Assembly: GCF_015832195.1 (NCBI RefSeq)
Contig: NC_052027.1
Location: 17,480,149-17,544,148, forward strand
Source: Motacilla alba alba
Taxonomy: Eukaryota > Chordata > Aves > Passeriformes > Motacillidae
DNA length: 64,000 bases
Direction: 5' to 3'
Part shown: positions 14,481 to 26,149 of the stretch, piece by piece
Numbering within the stretch: position 1 is the stretch's first letter
Layout of the letters: each line of letters opens with the position of its first letter
The notes under the pieces: generated by a model
What the model saw: only the letters and a program-made list of their open reading frames with translations
Told to the model about the DNA's origin: nothing
The model's database searches: none
Translations under genes and position numbers: made by a program

Positions 14481-15420
14481 GGAGGAGCTGGGAAGCGCTT
14501 TGGAGCGTTTGTGAGAACCGAACCGGTGCGTTCCGAGCCTGCTGCTTCCCTGCAGAAGAAACCCTTCAGACCTCCGCAGGGCGATGCTGAAACGCGACTC
14601 GTCCGAGGAGCCGGGAATGACCCGCGCCGAGACTCGCAGGTGACAGAGGTGCCCCAGGGGCGGAACGGGTGTCCGAGCAGCGCAGTCGGGAGCCCTGGGA
14701 GCCCCGGCAGCCACCACAGCCGCGGACTCTCGGCCCTGAGAGAGGAGCGGCGGGAGCCGGCGCTGAGGGCAGGGCGCTGAGGGCGCTGAGGGCAGGGCGC
14801 TGAGGGCGCTGAGGGCAGGGCGCTGAGGGCAGGGCGCTGAGGGCGCTGAGCGGCGGGAGCCGGCGCGCGCGTCCCGCACTTTTCGAACCGCGCGCCAACT
14901 CACGAGCCTGGGCGCTACCACAGCTGCTGACCGAGCGGGTGGCGCCGGCCGCGCCTTCCTTCCCCTCCCTTTCGAACAACAGAGCCGCTGGGGGGGTAAT
15001 TCCCGAGTTCTTTATCATAAATGAAAGCAAAAAAGCCTTGCTTTGGCCGCTGTCCCCTTGTCCGCGTTAATCGTTACTCACGCGTTCCGGAAAACGCCTC
15101 CCCTTTTCTTCCCGGTTAGTCACTTTCAAAGCCTCCGCTGTCACAGGACCCAGCCCCTGTGTTCCCAGCACACCTGACCGGCCGGAAACAGGAACCCAGC
15201 CGAGGCGAGCAGCCGATGAGAATCCAGCGGCACCAGCAGGCGGAACCCTTTTTTTCGAGTGAGCGCTGGGAAGAGTTGCGGGGGGGAAGGTAAGGCGGTG
15301 GCGCTGCTAGGCTCGCACATGGCGGCGGTGAGGCCGGGCCGGGGCTCCTCAGGCCGGGGGTCCCTCGACATCCCCCGGGAGGGGAGGGGTGGGGTGTGGG
15401 CTGTGTTCCTATCATAGGGA
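14480..15420. promoter_or_regulatory. CpG island / bidirectional CENPP-NOL8 promoter
   Basis: Base composition changes abruptly from AT-rich to GC-rich with many CG dinucleotides, then returns to AT-rich past 15.4 kb. The island separates two divergently transcribed genes. On the minus strand, GTGAGT donors at 14903 and near 15.08 kb are candidate ends of the CENPP 5' UTR exon, with an acceptor at 13290. On the plus strand a GTAAGG donor after 15289 and a GTGAGG donor after 15327 are candidate ends of the NOL8 first exon. The second would follow an ATG at 15319 that leads quickly to a stop after splicing, so NOL8 translation most likely starts in the next exon. No TATA box is evident, as expected for housekeeping promoters. 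Confidence 0.75.
14761..14850. repeat. GC-rich minisatellite in the promoter island
   Basis: Seven or so alternating units of GCTGAGGGC and the longer GCTGAGGGCAGGGC lie in tandem. The array sits between the probable CENPP and NOL8 start sites, so length changes would alter the spacing of the shared promoter. Open frames across it on the minus strand (Ala/Leu/Ser/Pro repeats) are products of the repeat, not genes. Confidence 0.85.
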
Positions 15421-15718
15421 ACCCCTGGGTTATATTGTAAAGAGCCGTTTGCGCTTATTCTCGCTTCAGCTTCTCGCTGAAGTTGTATACTTCAGTTATA
15501 TGGTTCAGGGTTTTAAAAAAGCCCTGAGCTCCGGTTTCCTGCAGCAGCGCGGGGTTTGCTGTCGCTGCTGTGGAACAGAGTGTGTTACCCACTGCAACTC
15601 AAAGGAGTGCTCTGCTCGTAAGGTTTTTCGTGGCTTTTTAATGCACTGATTTGTCCCTGATTCATTATTCTAATCACAGGAATTTGCGTGTCACTGAACT
15701 GTTTTGTCTCCTTGCAGA
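15290..15718 (+). other. NOL8 5' UTR intron
   Basis: Sequence between the candidate non-coding first exon donor in the CpG island and the AG acceptor just before 15719, from which the ATG exon begins. The G+C content falls sharply after about 15.4 kb. No other feature is seen. Confidence 0.55.
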
Positions 15719-15761
15719 GGAACAGAGTGCATGTTCTGGTGTGACACCTTGGCTTGGCAGC

Positions 15762-18700
15762 ATGGGGAAGGAACAGGTTTCCAAACGTCTCTATGTTGGA
15801 GGGCTTGGCCATACGGTTTCCAAGGCTGAGCTGGAAGAAAGATTTGGCAAGTTTGGGCATGTTTTGGAGGCAGAGATTATTACCAGGAAAGATGATCAGG
15901 GTAACAGTTTTCTTTCAATTTTTAAAAGTTATTTGCTTTTCTCTTTGGACCATGAAGTGGAATTTTTGCTTTAGAGACACATCAGTTTAAAAGGAAATTA
16001 TGAAGCTACATAGAAACTAACTTAATGTTTGTCATTGATCAGGGAATCCTATGAAAACTTTTGCTTACATCAGTGTCAGCATTTCTGATGCAGATCTGAA
16101 AAAGTGTAAGTACTTTTTTGTGTTTGGTTTTTTTCCTTAGTTATGTTTTTGAGCCAAGTTACATTGCTGATAGCTCATTTCATGTTGTCACATCCAGCTG
16201 TGGTCATGGCAGAGCCTCCTTCATTTTCTTGTCAGGTTAATTTAATTTTCTTTAAGCTGCAGTTTTGTGGAAGCTGCTTTGCTGAAGTTTTCAGAAATTG
16301 CTGTGAGCAGATTGAGAAGATCCCTTGTGACTGAAGTAGGTGATTTGTGAGTTTCAGAGGCTCAGAGAATGGTCTGCCTTGGAAGGGACCTTAATGATCA
16401 TCTTATTGTACCCTCTGCCATGGCAGGGACTCCTTCCATTGTCCCAGGCTGCTCCAAGCCCTGTCCAACCTGGCCCGGGACATTTCCAGGGATGGGGCAG
16501 CCACAGCTGCTCTGGGCACCCTGTGTGTTTGTTCTAAGCCTTTTATGCTTCATGTGCTTTCATCGGATCTATAAAACACTGGAATTGATTTCTGTGAGAG
16601 GACGCCCAGAAGAAGAGCTGATGTAAAGCTTCTTTTGCAATGTGCCCCTGGGTCTGGGGAATGCTGCCATTGGGCACTTTTGAAGGGAGAGCTTCAGTTT
16701 TGGCTGTAAACCTGCTGGTTTAAGATTTGGATATTGGCCCTTTCAGATGTAGCCCTAACCCAAGTGAGCAGTCAGGTACAAGGTCATGCTGGGGGAACCT
16801 CAGGCTGTCATAGAAGGAGACCTAGTAAAGTCTCTGATGGGCTTTTTTTTTTTTTTTTTTTGATGTAGAAAACACTCATTTCCCATCTTTGTTTTGCAGG
16901 CATGTCAGTTTTAAATAAAACAAAATGGAAAGGGGGCACACTGCAAATTGAGTTGGCCAAAGAAAGCTTTTTGCACAGGTAGAAACCAATCTTTTCAAAT
17001 GTATGTTGTTGCTAAAACTGCCTTTTTTCTGCTTATCTGGTAATGTTATGGCTGTAGTTTCATTTTGTACACTCTTATTGTTTCAGTTTTGCTCGACTCT
17101 CTGGGCTGTTGATTTATCTTTGATGCTGTAACAGGTTTTGCATCACTGTTCCCTCAGAGGTGATGGGTGTTAATGCCCTGGGTAGTGAGTGGCTGCTGTT
17201 CTGTGGGAGGGGATCACTGCCAGCTCCGATTCTGCTCCTTTTCTCATGTGTGATGTACTTTCTGGTACAGGCTGGCCACGGAGAGGGAGGAAGCAAAGCT
17301 GCAGAAAGAAAAACTGCAAAGAAATGACCAAATGTGTTTGTTGGAATCACTGAAAAAAAAGGGAGTTGTGGACTTCCACATGAGAGCAGTACCAGGTACA
17401 GAGGTGCCAGACCACAAGGTATGGTGGGGTAGATGTATAAGAGAAATAAAACAACAAAAAGCAAGCTCATTGCATCTAAATTCATGGCAAATTTATCCTT
17501 TATGTAAAGAAACTTCATTATTAAGAGTGACAGTCCAAGCTGTGGAAAGTACTCTGAGGAAATACCTCGTGTGTAGACATGGAAAGAGCTCCTGTCATTA
17601 TTTGCAATGAGTGGAAATAATCATGATCATACTGTCCACTCTTGCCATGTGAAATGAGGAAATGCCCTGCTCCTCATTTATACTGGGAATATGGTTGTGT
17701 CACCCTTAAAAGCTTGGAAAGGGAATTATTTCTATGCACCACACAACTTTTGGTGGCTAGATTGAGCTTCAGCACAGGATCAGGGTCTGCCCATGCTTAC
17801 AAAAGTAAGCATGTCCCCTGACATGCAAATTTAGGCAACAAAATTTGTATTTACTACAAAGTTTTCAAAACTGTTTGCTAAGCACAGAGTGGTTTTGGAG
17901 GGATTTTTAAATTTTTTTGTGAGAAGGGGGAAAAGAACAAAATAATAGTGATCCTGTCTTTGTAGGCACCACTGTTAATTCATAAACCAGAAACCTTGCT
18001 AAAACCCTGTGCTAAAAACGAAGAAATTTAATTCCTTGTTATCACTCTTTATTTATAGGTTGTAGAAATTTATTTTTTTGGTTGGCTTTGGTTTGTTTTG
18101 TTTCTGAGAAGGAGGCTGGCCAAGTTGCATGGTAGGGCTCACTAGAGAGAATAAAGAAAAAAAGAATTAATCACAGTGTTTTTGTTATTCAGGAATAAAC
18201 ATTTGTTTTGTTCCAGAGTTAATTCTACTCTCTTTTTTTTTTAAACACTGATTATTTTTCTTTTCTTTCAGAAATGGGTTGTTGGAAAATTTGGCAGAGT
18301 CTTGCCTATCCTGCACCTCAGGAATCAACAAAAAAATAAAATATCCTTTTCTGATTGTTTGGCCTTGAACGCAATTCCCTTCCCTCTTTTGTCATATGAG
18401 AAAACAGTTGCTTGACAGTCCTAATTTTTATTCCTCTGTCAGGCTTAATTTACTGAATCCCCCAAGTAAATCCTGCAGTAAGTTTGTGTGACATGAGTAG
18501 TTGTTTTACACTGCACTCAGTCGCTTAAAGGCTTACAGTCATAGCATGAGAGAGGATTCTTTGCTGTCCTTTCCTGCAGAATTCAGCCTCTTCATAAAGC
18601 CCTGAGTCTGCTGAAAGAACTGGGGGCTTTCAAATCCTTAACTCAGACCAACGTGGTGAAGTATGACCCCTCGAAGTACTGCCACAACCTGAGGAAGCTG

Positions 18701-21700
18701 GAGCCAGAGCTGGCACATGCAGCTCCTGTATCCCAGCTCACCTGGAGCCTGGAAGGGGGAGATGGCAGCGTGAGCAGGAAGCGGCGAGGGGAATTCCCTG
18801 TGACCAGGAAAGCACCGGAGAAGCGGAGGCAGCTGGGCAGAGAGGCCCTGAATGGAGCAGCTCTGTCCTCTGGGTGCCCTTCACATCCCAAACACACAGA
18901 CTCACCCCAGCTCGGCCAAAGATCAAAACCCAAACCTCGTGAGGAGTCGGAATTGCCTCCAGCAAGGAGAGCGGATGGGAAAATATCTAAAAATGCTAAT
19001 GGAGTTACAGCCAAAAATAATACCTGTGTTTCTGAAAGTGACATTGATTCTGAAGAGGAGATCAGAGCAATGGTAAAGAAAGAGGCAGAAAGACAGAAAG
19101 TTGAGAATGTTGAGACTGAAAGTGAACACTTGGAAATTGTTGGAGATAATTTTGAATTAAAATACAGTAGCCACTGGTCCTTAAGCAATTCAGATGCCAT
19201 GAAGAAAGCTATCAAAGGAAGTAACAAAGAGAAAGAGACTATGGAATGTGATAATGGTTATGATTCAGCAGATACAGTTGAAATCATTGCTGAAAGTAGA
19301 ACTCCAGAAGACTCTAAACAGGGGAGGGTGAAAAATAAAGAAATAATATCTAAAAAAAGAAGTGGTTTGATAAATAGCTCCTCACTGAAACCTCGCAGTT
19401 TAAAAGAAGAACACATTGAAAGAAAAGGGAAAATCAAAAAATCCAGAATTGCTGCCTTGCAGAGTACAGCAGCCAGCAGTACAACAGAGACCTGTGATAG
19501 TGACAGCTCTTGTTCAGAGTCTGAAACCAGCTCTGATTATGAGTCTATGATGCAAAACTGTTACCGCTTAGACCTTACCTTGGATGACTTAAAAGCACTG
19601 GCTGCAGAAAACACTGGGACACCTGCAGAGGGGTCAGGCAGGGAACAGAGTCCTTGTCAGTCCAGTGCTGAAGATAATCCCAAGGATAATACTGTAAATA
19701 AACCAAAACTTTCTAAATTTCACCCTGCAGTTAAAAAAAAAAACATCTGTCCTGAAGATGTGCTGGCTGATATTTTAGCAGGGGAGGAGGATGCTGTTAA
19801 AGAAAGCTCTAAGGGACAGAATAATTCACATTTGAAATATCAGCCCTTCAGAGGAATGGGGTCCCTTTGTGTAAAAGAGTTAAGTAAGGACAGCACTGGC
19901 TTAAAGAAGAAGTCTGTAGAAAGTTTGGGAGTTGAAGCTTGTACTTCTTATTTTGGGGAGGAGTCATCTAAAAATCAGTCAAAGAACCGTCCCTTGTGTT
20001 CACTGGAAGTCAGCAGCAAAAAGAGACACAAAGTGCCTTTGGAACAGCATGAGGAACTGTCAGCTGCTGCCTCCTCAGCAGGTCAGAGACTTCAGCCTGG
20101 TTCCAGGCCTCATTTGCAAGGAAAGAATAAAGGTGTGAGTTCTCTACAAGACCAAAATTCAGAGCACAGAGCTGCTGCTGCCAGTGCTGATCATGGTGAT
20201 GAGAGCAGTGACACAGACAGTGATGCTGCAGGGGCCCAGGAGCACGTTATACAGCAGCTGAAGAGCCCAAAACTCCTTTCCAAAACATTAAAAAGGAATA
20301 CAAGCAAAAGAAATACAGAATGTGAAGGTAATAAAGGTGGCAATGAGAACACAAGTCTTCTGGAAGATCAGGAGCTTTGTCTTCGAGCTGCTGCCTCAAA
20401 GGAGCCCAGTACACTAGGGAAACAGCTCCAGGACAACCAGAGGAGGCTGGCAGCGCTGGAAGAGAGACAAAGAGAGAGGGAGTTACAGAAGAAACTCATT
20501 CAAGGAGCTCTTTCAAATCTGGTAATTACAACTTCTGCTTGAATAGTACACAATACAAGGAAGAGGGTGGTTAATACATGTGCAGTAAGATGTTTAGAAA
20601 TCATACTCTGGAATTTCTAATGACATTGCCAGTTTTCTTTTGAGAGTATACAAAATGCTGCATACCTTCTCCCTGGAATACCTGCAAGAGTAATAGTGGA
20701 TTCCTCTTTTTGTGTCATGAAAACATCTTTCAGATGAGCACAGCAGGTATTTGATGTGTTTGACTTGACAGTTGACTCTCTCCTAGGACAGGCAGCCAGC
20801 AGGACAGCACAAACACATCATATTTGATTCTGATGTGGAAGACAAAGTTGAAGTGGATGAGATGTTGAAAAAGGATGCAAATTTGGGAAATGGGCACGGA
20901 GAAGTAAGTGTTACTGGGAAAAAATCAGTGTGACGCAATCGTAAAGTTGAATTTTTATACCAAACTATCTCCTATTGTAACACCTGAGTTTCCCTTTGCA
21001 TGGGTATTGTGCCTATGGTAAAACTGAATAGTCATAACTGTACAGTGAAATTGTACAAGGTGTGTGGACAAGGTAAGATTTGAAGCACATGGATCAGGAA
21101 GAGAGCTGGTTGTGCAAGAAATCTGCTATTTCAGCTAAACTGGAGAGCACATGAACAATTGCATTCTCAAACTAATGTGAACAGCTGCTTTTCTCTTCGT
21201 TTCTCTTTGTGTAACAAAGGATAAGTCAGCTCCCAAACCTTCGGGCAGACTGTTTGAAAGCAGTGAGGATGAGCAAGAGGATACGGATGATGAGCGATTC
21301 AAAATTAAGCCCCAGTTTGAAGGCAAAGCTGGTGAAAAAGTGAGTGAAGCCATTACTGTAATTTAGTTTTCCTCAAGGTCTCCATAACACCACTTCAGAA
21401 GAGCATAACCTGTGTCTTTTCATTCTTGCTGAATATGATTTTTGTGAACTTAAAACAGAATTCCCATAAAGGAAGGACATAATGTGTGGTGGGGAGTGGG
21501 AGGAGTTTCTCTGACATTGTCATCTTCATATACAAAGAAATTACTGAAAAAGGCACCAAAAGAGGATGTTGCCATTGTTATAGTAAACAAAAAAAGGTCC
21601 TGAATTATGATTCTCTTCTCCAGTGCTTAATAGCATCTGTTTCATTTGTTCAGCTCCTGCAGCTACAATCTCGCTTTGGCACTGATGAAAGGTTCCGCAT

Positions 21701-24700
21701 GGATGCTCGATTCCTTGAGAGTGACAGTGAGGAAGAAGGTAAAGCTGATCACGTTTCCTGGTTACTGGTGGCCATAGAGCCTTCCAAGAGCCTTTCTTGC
21801 TTTACTGGGGTCATGTGTAGAGCATCTGTCAGTGGCAGGGGGGTTGCACAGTTGTGTGATGCAATCAGGGACTGGGTTAAATAAATGCTCTGACTTTGCC
21901 ATGAAATAGATGCCTGTGACGTTTCTAATGAAAGGTTTTCTACAGTGCAAGGCAGAAAACCTTCAAGTAGCTTCAAGATAAAAGCAAGTGATGTGTTCAT
22001 AGATGTGAGCTCTTCTAGTACCATAGTAAATGTTAGGCATCCACATTACAAGCTTAGCAGAGTAGATAGAATGTATTTATTTTTTTCCTAGCAGAGGCAA
22101 ACAGTCTGAAGGCAGATGAAGACGAGGAGCTTGCTGCGGAGAAAAAGAAAAATCTGCAAATACTGGGAAGCCTCCTGAATATCAACCTGGAGCAGCCCAA
22201 GCCAAATAAAACAGCCACAAGTGTGAAGAAATTCAAGTATGAATCATCTGCTATCAGTAAAGAACGAGGTTTAGTAAGGCTTAGAAAGGAAGCTGAAAAA
22301 CCCTGAAATCTTTGAATTTTGAAAGATGGGCATAAAGGGTTCTTGTGTGTTGTTTTGCATTTTTTACTCCTTTGTACTATTTGAATTTATGCAATGTTTG
22401 GTACTCAAGAAATACATCCACATCTATACGGATAGCTGTATTTAGGTAGCTCCTCAAGAGATTATCAGGTGCAGGTATAAACTCACTGCATAACACACAA
22501 GTCAGGGCTGTGTTTTATCAGAAACATCACAATTCGATTAAATCCACTTCTCCTTATATGTTTCCTGACCCAGACACTGACTAGAGGGTGCTTTCTAGCT
22601 GCCAGTTACATTTTGGATTGATTTAGACCTTGTTTGGTAAAGGAACTACTGTGAATCTTGCTCTGGCTGCAAAATTTTGAGGTAGCTTTCACTTTGGCAT
22701 TTAGATTGTACACTGGTGTTTCTTTTCCTTTCTATTTTTATAGAGATATTAATGCCCTCCGTTATGATCCAACAAGAGAGGACCATGCAGTTTTTGAAAG
22801 GAAACCAAGTGCTACAGAAAAGGAGAGGTAGTATTACAGCTTGGTAACTACAATTGTGTTTCTTCCCATGGAAAGATGCTTATAGCAACAGCTTGAAACT
22901 GTTTCACTTTGAAACTATGCAGATTAATCTGATTCTAATGTAGTTCTCTCTCCAGTTGCTAAAATCAAGATGTAATAGGAATTGTGACCACTAAAACCAA
23001 GATGTAGTGTCATCTTTCCTTTCTAGTCCATCTGTTCTGTGGATGCCATTTTCTGTCCTCAGTGAAGGTCAGAAAGGTCAATTCAGGGACCTTGAGATTT
23101 GCAGGTCTGTGGGAAAAGCTTAAGAAATCTGTGCTAAGGATTGATCAGATTAAGAAATCTGTGCTACCCTGATTTCTGTGTAGCCGTGTATTCAGCGAAA
23201 AGTCACTTAAGGATGTGGGTCATTAAAAAGGACTCTTCTTCCTGCCTTTAGACTCTCCAGCCTCAGATGTTTCCCCACTGCTTACCCTTGCAAGTGAAGC
23301 ACTCCTTAACGGGCTTGGATACGCTTAGGGAGGCATTCAGAGCAAGGTGGCTCTTAGGGAAGCTGTCTCTGAAAAGGATGTGTGCTGTGTTGCTATCCTT
23401 GAGCAATCTCATTTCAGTAAAGCCAAAAGGAAGAAGAAAGAAGAGAGTGAGACACTGCCTCAAGTGTCCGAAGAAATCTATTATGATATTGCTGCTGATT
23501 TGAAAGACTTGTTTGGATCTTCAAAGAAAACACCAGAAAAGACTGAGGAAATGCCCTGGGACAAAGAGGATGAGCAGGACTCTGCCCCAGATGACCATCT
23601 GGGACCTTTGTCTGAGAACAATGCAGCTCAGGAGCTGAGTGCTTTCAAGTTTTCCTTCTTTGGAGACACAGAGGAGTTGGGCATCAAAGAAGGTAACAGC
23701 AGAATGTGTAAGACATCCCTAAAACAAAGTAGAAAATACTGGAACAAAGATCCAGCTAGGAAAATCTAGGAGGAGCAGATTCTGTCCTTGCTAAATCTGT
23801 CTTCTCCACTGTAAGTATTTCACTTGAATTAGGACTTTTTCCTGGCAAGTAGAGAAATAATCTGGTTTTGGCTTTTTCTCTCCCCTCTTGGTGCTGTTAT
23901 TGCAGAGCCTTACGTACTTGGAACAATAAAGCCGGCAAAAGTCACATGGCAAGAGGATCCACGTTTCCAAGACAGCAGTTCTGAGGGTGATGATGAGCCT
24001 GATGTGACAGAAGTTGGAAAGGACCAAGAAATGCAAGTTCCGTTTCTCTTTGTTGTCTGCTTGCCTGTAGTAGTTGGATGCTGTGGGAATATTCACAGCA
24101 GCACTCAGGAAGTGGGAAATGGACATTGCACACCTCTGAGCAATGAAAGTCATCTTGGCAAACCATTCATGCTGCACAGAGTCAAAGCTCCCAGCAGCCC
24201 ATTTGATGTGAACTTGATTATGAAAAAAGAGAAGTCAGGCACAAGAAATTAACCGGGTCATTTTGGTTTGACCAGCACCAAACTGAGTTTGGCCAAAAGC
24301 CAAAGCCACAGTCCGTTTTCTCTTTGCAAGTGGGTTTTGTAAAAGAAAAAGCTCTATTTGGTTACTAGGGAATAAAGCTTTTCAATGTATACCGTTTCTC
24401 TGAAGAGCTAGAGTTTTAACTCGTGTTCATGGATTTTGATAGTACAATTTAGGATGCTCAAATCCCTTTGTACTTGTCTAGGTTTCTTTCTTTACCACGC
24501 ACAGAAAGTGCGAGAGTTTTCTTCTTCTCCCAAGATGATGAACGCCTAGGAGGTATGACAGAATTTCTTCACCCCCTTTTGTATTTATTTTCCTTTTAAA
24601 CCCTTCCGGGAATTCAGTGGGGAGGAAAAAATGCTGCGTAGTTATGAATGTTTTCTAGTCAAAATTTGCCACCCTTACTTGCGGTCAAAGTTGTGGTGGA

Positions 24701-25684
24701 ATCCCGTGAGAAAGTCCAGGTAAAATCAAGGTCAAGCAGATTTCTGGTTTTCTTTTCTTTCAGATAATTGCGCAATAGGAATCTGGACTTTTAGAGCTTA
24801 CAAAACAATAGTCACTTGATAGGTTACCTAGACAGTTTGGATCCTTTCAGGCGTATCTTAGTGAACTGCAGTCTTCCAGCCTGATTTACAGGGTGTGTTG
24901 AAATGGAGAGCTCAGTCCTCAGCAGGTCTCAGCTCTGGGGGAAGATGTGCGATCCTGCTGCTGAGCTTCTAATGACGCAGCTGCTATTTCACTGCAATTT
25001 AGATTGCGGCATGTTGAGGAAAACTGCTGCTGCCTTTCATTGTTCGCGGTACACCAGGCTGCAGCAGGGAACATTTCTGCTGGAGCCAAGGTGGGGGGGG
25101 TGGGGGGGGGGCAAGAGAACAGGAAGGATGTGAAGAATCGATTTCTGACTTTATTGCTGTGTTGGTCATGATTGTTAGAAGCAGCAGCCCAGTCAGAAGT
25201 GTTTAAGCCTATTAATTGGTTGTTTGTTTTGTGCAGAGGGCCCAAAGTTATTCTGTAGATTAGTAGAGCTCAAGGAAGAAAAAGAGGGTTGGGAAGACAG
25301 ACGTAGATCATTGCTTGAGGTGAGTATGTAACATCTGCTCCCTGGTAACTCTAGGTGAAAGCTGAGCATGGGGAGGGAATGCAGGTATGAATGTGCATGC
25401 AAACCTAATTCAGGACCTCGAGAAGAGCCTTAAATTTGTAGACCAGGGAAGAGAGGTTTTTTAGCGTACCAGTGCGTATGACATCACGTTGTGTTGTCCA
25501 TTGAGGTAAAGCACTACATCTTTGTATGTTTCAGGAGCAGCTATTTAACTATATGTGAAGAATGTATTTAGGAGAAAAACTGAATTCAGGAAGTTCTCCT
25601 AATACTATGTTGAATATTCTCCATTTTCAGGAATGCAGGAAGAAGCACAAGGATGCCAAAAGAAAAGTGAGAGCAAAACAATAA
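15762..25684 (+). CDS. NOL8: Nucleolar protein 8, complete gene, 16 coding exons
   Basis: NOL8 is a nucleolar RNA-binding protein needed for ribosome biogenesis. Exons: 15762-15900, 16043-16105, 16900-16978, 17271-17418, 18272-18340, 18653-20521, 20787-20903, 21220-21339, 21654-21738, 22092-22236, 22744-22827, 23418-23692, 23906-24233, 24482-24552, 25237-25319, 25631-25684; 3,729 nt, about 1,242 residues (human about 1,167). An RRM occupies residues 8-90, with RNP2-like LYVGGL and RNP1-like FAYISV. A KYDPSKYCHN signature opens the large exon, which is Ser/Asp/Glu-rich with basic patches. RFKIKPQFEGKAG, RFRMDARFLESDSEEE, VTWQEDPRF and the basic C-terminal KKHKDAKRK match the family. The start was chosen at MGKEQ because the upstream ATG in the island terminates after splicing. 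Least certain is the end of exon 13 (23906-): the donor at 24234 is the only one I found that keeps phase with the following exon, but part of the added peptide is hydrophobic and intron-like. Confidence 0.95.
16348..16525 (-). mobile_element. CR1 LINE 3' fragment in a NOL8 intron, antisense
   Basis: The segment beginning AGAATGGTCTGCCTTGGAAG and continuing through CCATGGCAGGGACTCCTTCC and a GGGATGGGGCAGCCACAGCT motif is the reverse complement of the CR1 3' region. It lies between the second and third coding exons, opposite to transcription, and has no coding potential. Divergence from the recognised consensus suggests an old insertion. Confidence 0.8.
18341..18652 (+). other. NOL8: U12-type AT-AC intron of NOL8
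   Basis: The donor reads ATATCCTTTT immediately after exon 18272-18340. A TCCTTAAC branch-site match lies at 18635-18642 and the intron ends in AC at 18651-18652, about 11 nt after the branch adenosine. Splicing at these positions joins phase 0 to phase 0 and restores the family's Lys-x-Lys-hydrophobic-hydrophobic-KYDPSK sequence with no gap. No GT donor is available at this junction. Such introns are removed by the minor spliceosome (U11/U12/U4atac/U6atac). Confidence 0.9.
22090..22095 (+). promoter_or_regulatory. NOL8: NAGNAG tandem splice acceptor of a NOL8 exon
   Basis: The acceptor reads TAGCAG, so splicing can occur after either AG. Both outcomes stay in frame and differ by a single residue (Ala-Glu versus Glu). 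I used the first AG in the exon list; which one predominates cannot be told from sequence. Confidence 0.6.
25093..25111 (+). repeat. Poly-G tract in NOL8 intron (unit A)
   Basis: A run of eight G, one T and ten G in the intron before the penultimate NOL8 exon. The same tract recurs in every unit with length differences (35801-35820, 46016-46035, 55953-55973). It could form a G-quadruplex in DNA or nascent RNA and is a likely spot for sequencing error. Confidence 0.85.
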
Positions 25685-25685
25685 A
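25680..25685 (+). terminator. NOL8: NOL8 polyadenylation signal overlapping the stop codon
   Basis: AATAAA at 25680-25685 contains the TAA stop at 25682-25684. If used, cleavage would fall 10-30 nt further on and the 3' UTR would be almost absent. No other AATAAA follows in the next 100 nt. Confidence 0.7.
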
Positions 25686-25811
25686 TTTTCTTTCACGGAT
25701 CAGAAGCTTTTCCTATCTGTTTGTTGAAAAAGTGGCTAAACAATGTTACTTTCAAAATCTTTTCAAGGATCTAACCAGGAAAAATGTTGGCAAACCCTGT
25801 TAGGCCATGTT

Positions 25812-26118
25812 TTGGAGCTTGGGCTGAGGCTCTCGGGTCCTGGGGAGGCACGGGAAGGCTCCAGTCCTGACTGTCTGGCCAGATGGGGCCACTGGGCTCC
25901 GGCTCATCCCTGGAGGCTGTAATGGCAAGCAGGAATGTCAAAGGCCCCCAGGCCCCGGGCCAGGCCAGGCCAGAGCAGTGCCCCGAGCCCTTCAGGAGCG
26001 GAGGGGCTCTGCCAAGCGCAGCCTGGGCACTGACCCCAGCCCAGGGACACCGGCTGCTTTGCCCGAGAGCCGAGCCCAGAGCAGCAGAGCTGTCACAGCC
26101 CCGGCTGGTTCTGGTCAA
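25812..26118 (-). pseudogene. Inverted PHF7-like remnant, exons 8-9 homologue (unit A)
   Basis: Read on the minus strand, this shows a fragment of the third zinc-finger exon, its donor region, an intron with the same phrases as the functional gene, an acceptor, and the start of the RS-tail exon (SRDEPEPSGP). Frame is not maintained. The remnant stops about 130 nt beyond the NOL8 stop codon, in convergent orientation to NOL8. Exons 1-7 are absent at this position. Confidence 0.75.
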
Positions 26119-26149
26119 TCAGCTGTCAGCCAGGAACGCTGCAGTCTCT

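Noticed and set aside
15319..15327. ATGGCGGCG in the CpG island as the NOL8 start codon
   Set aside because: Splicing from the GTGAGG donor to the next exon meets a stop after a few codons and is not in frame with the RRM; the MGKEQ start at 15762 fits the family.
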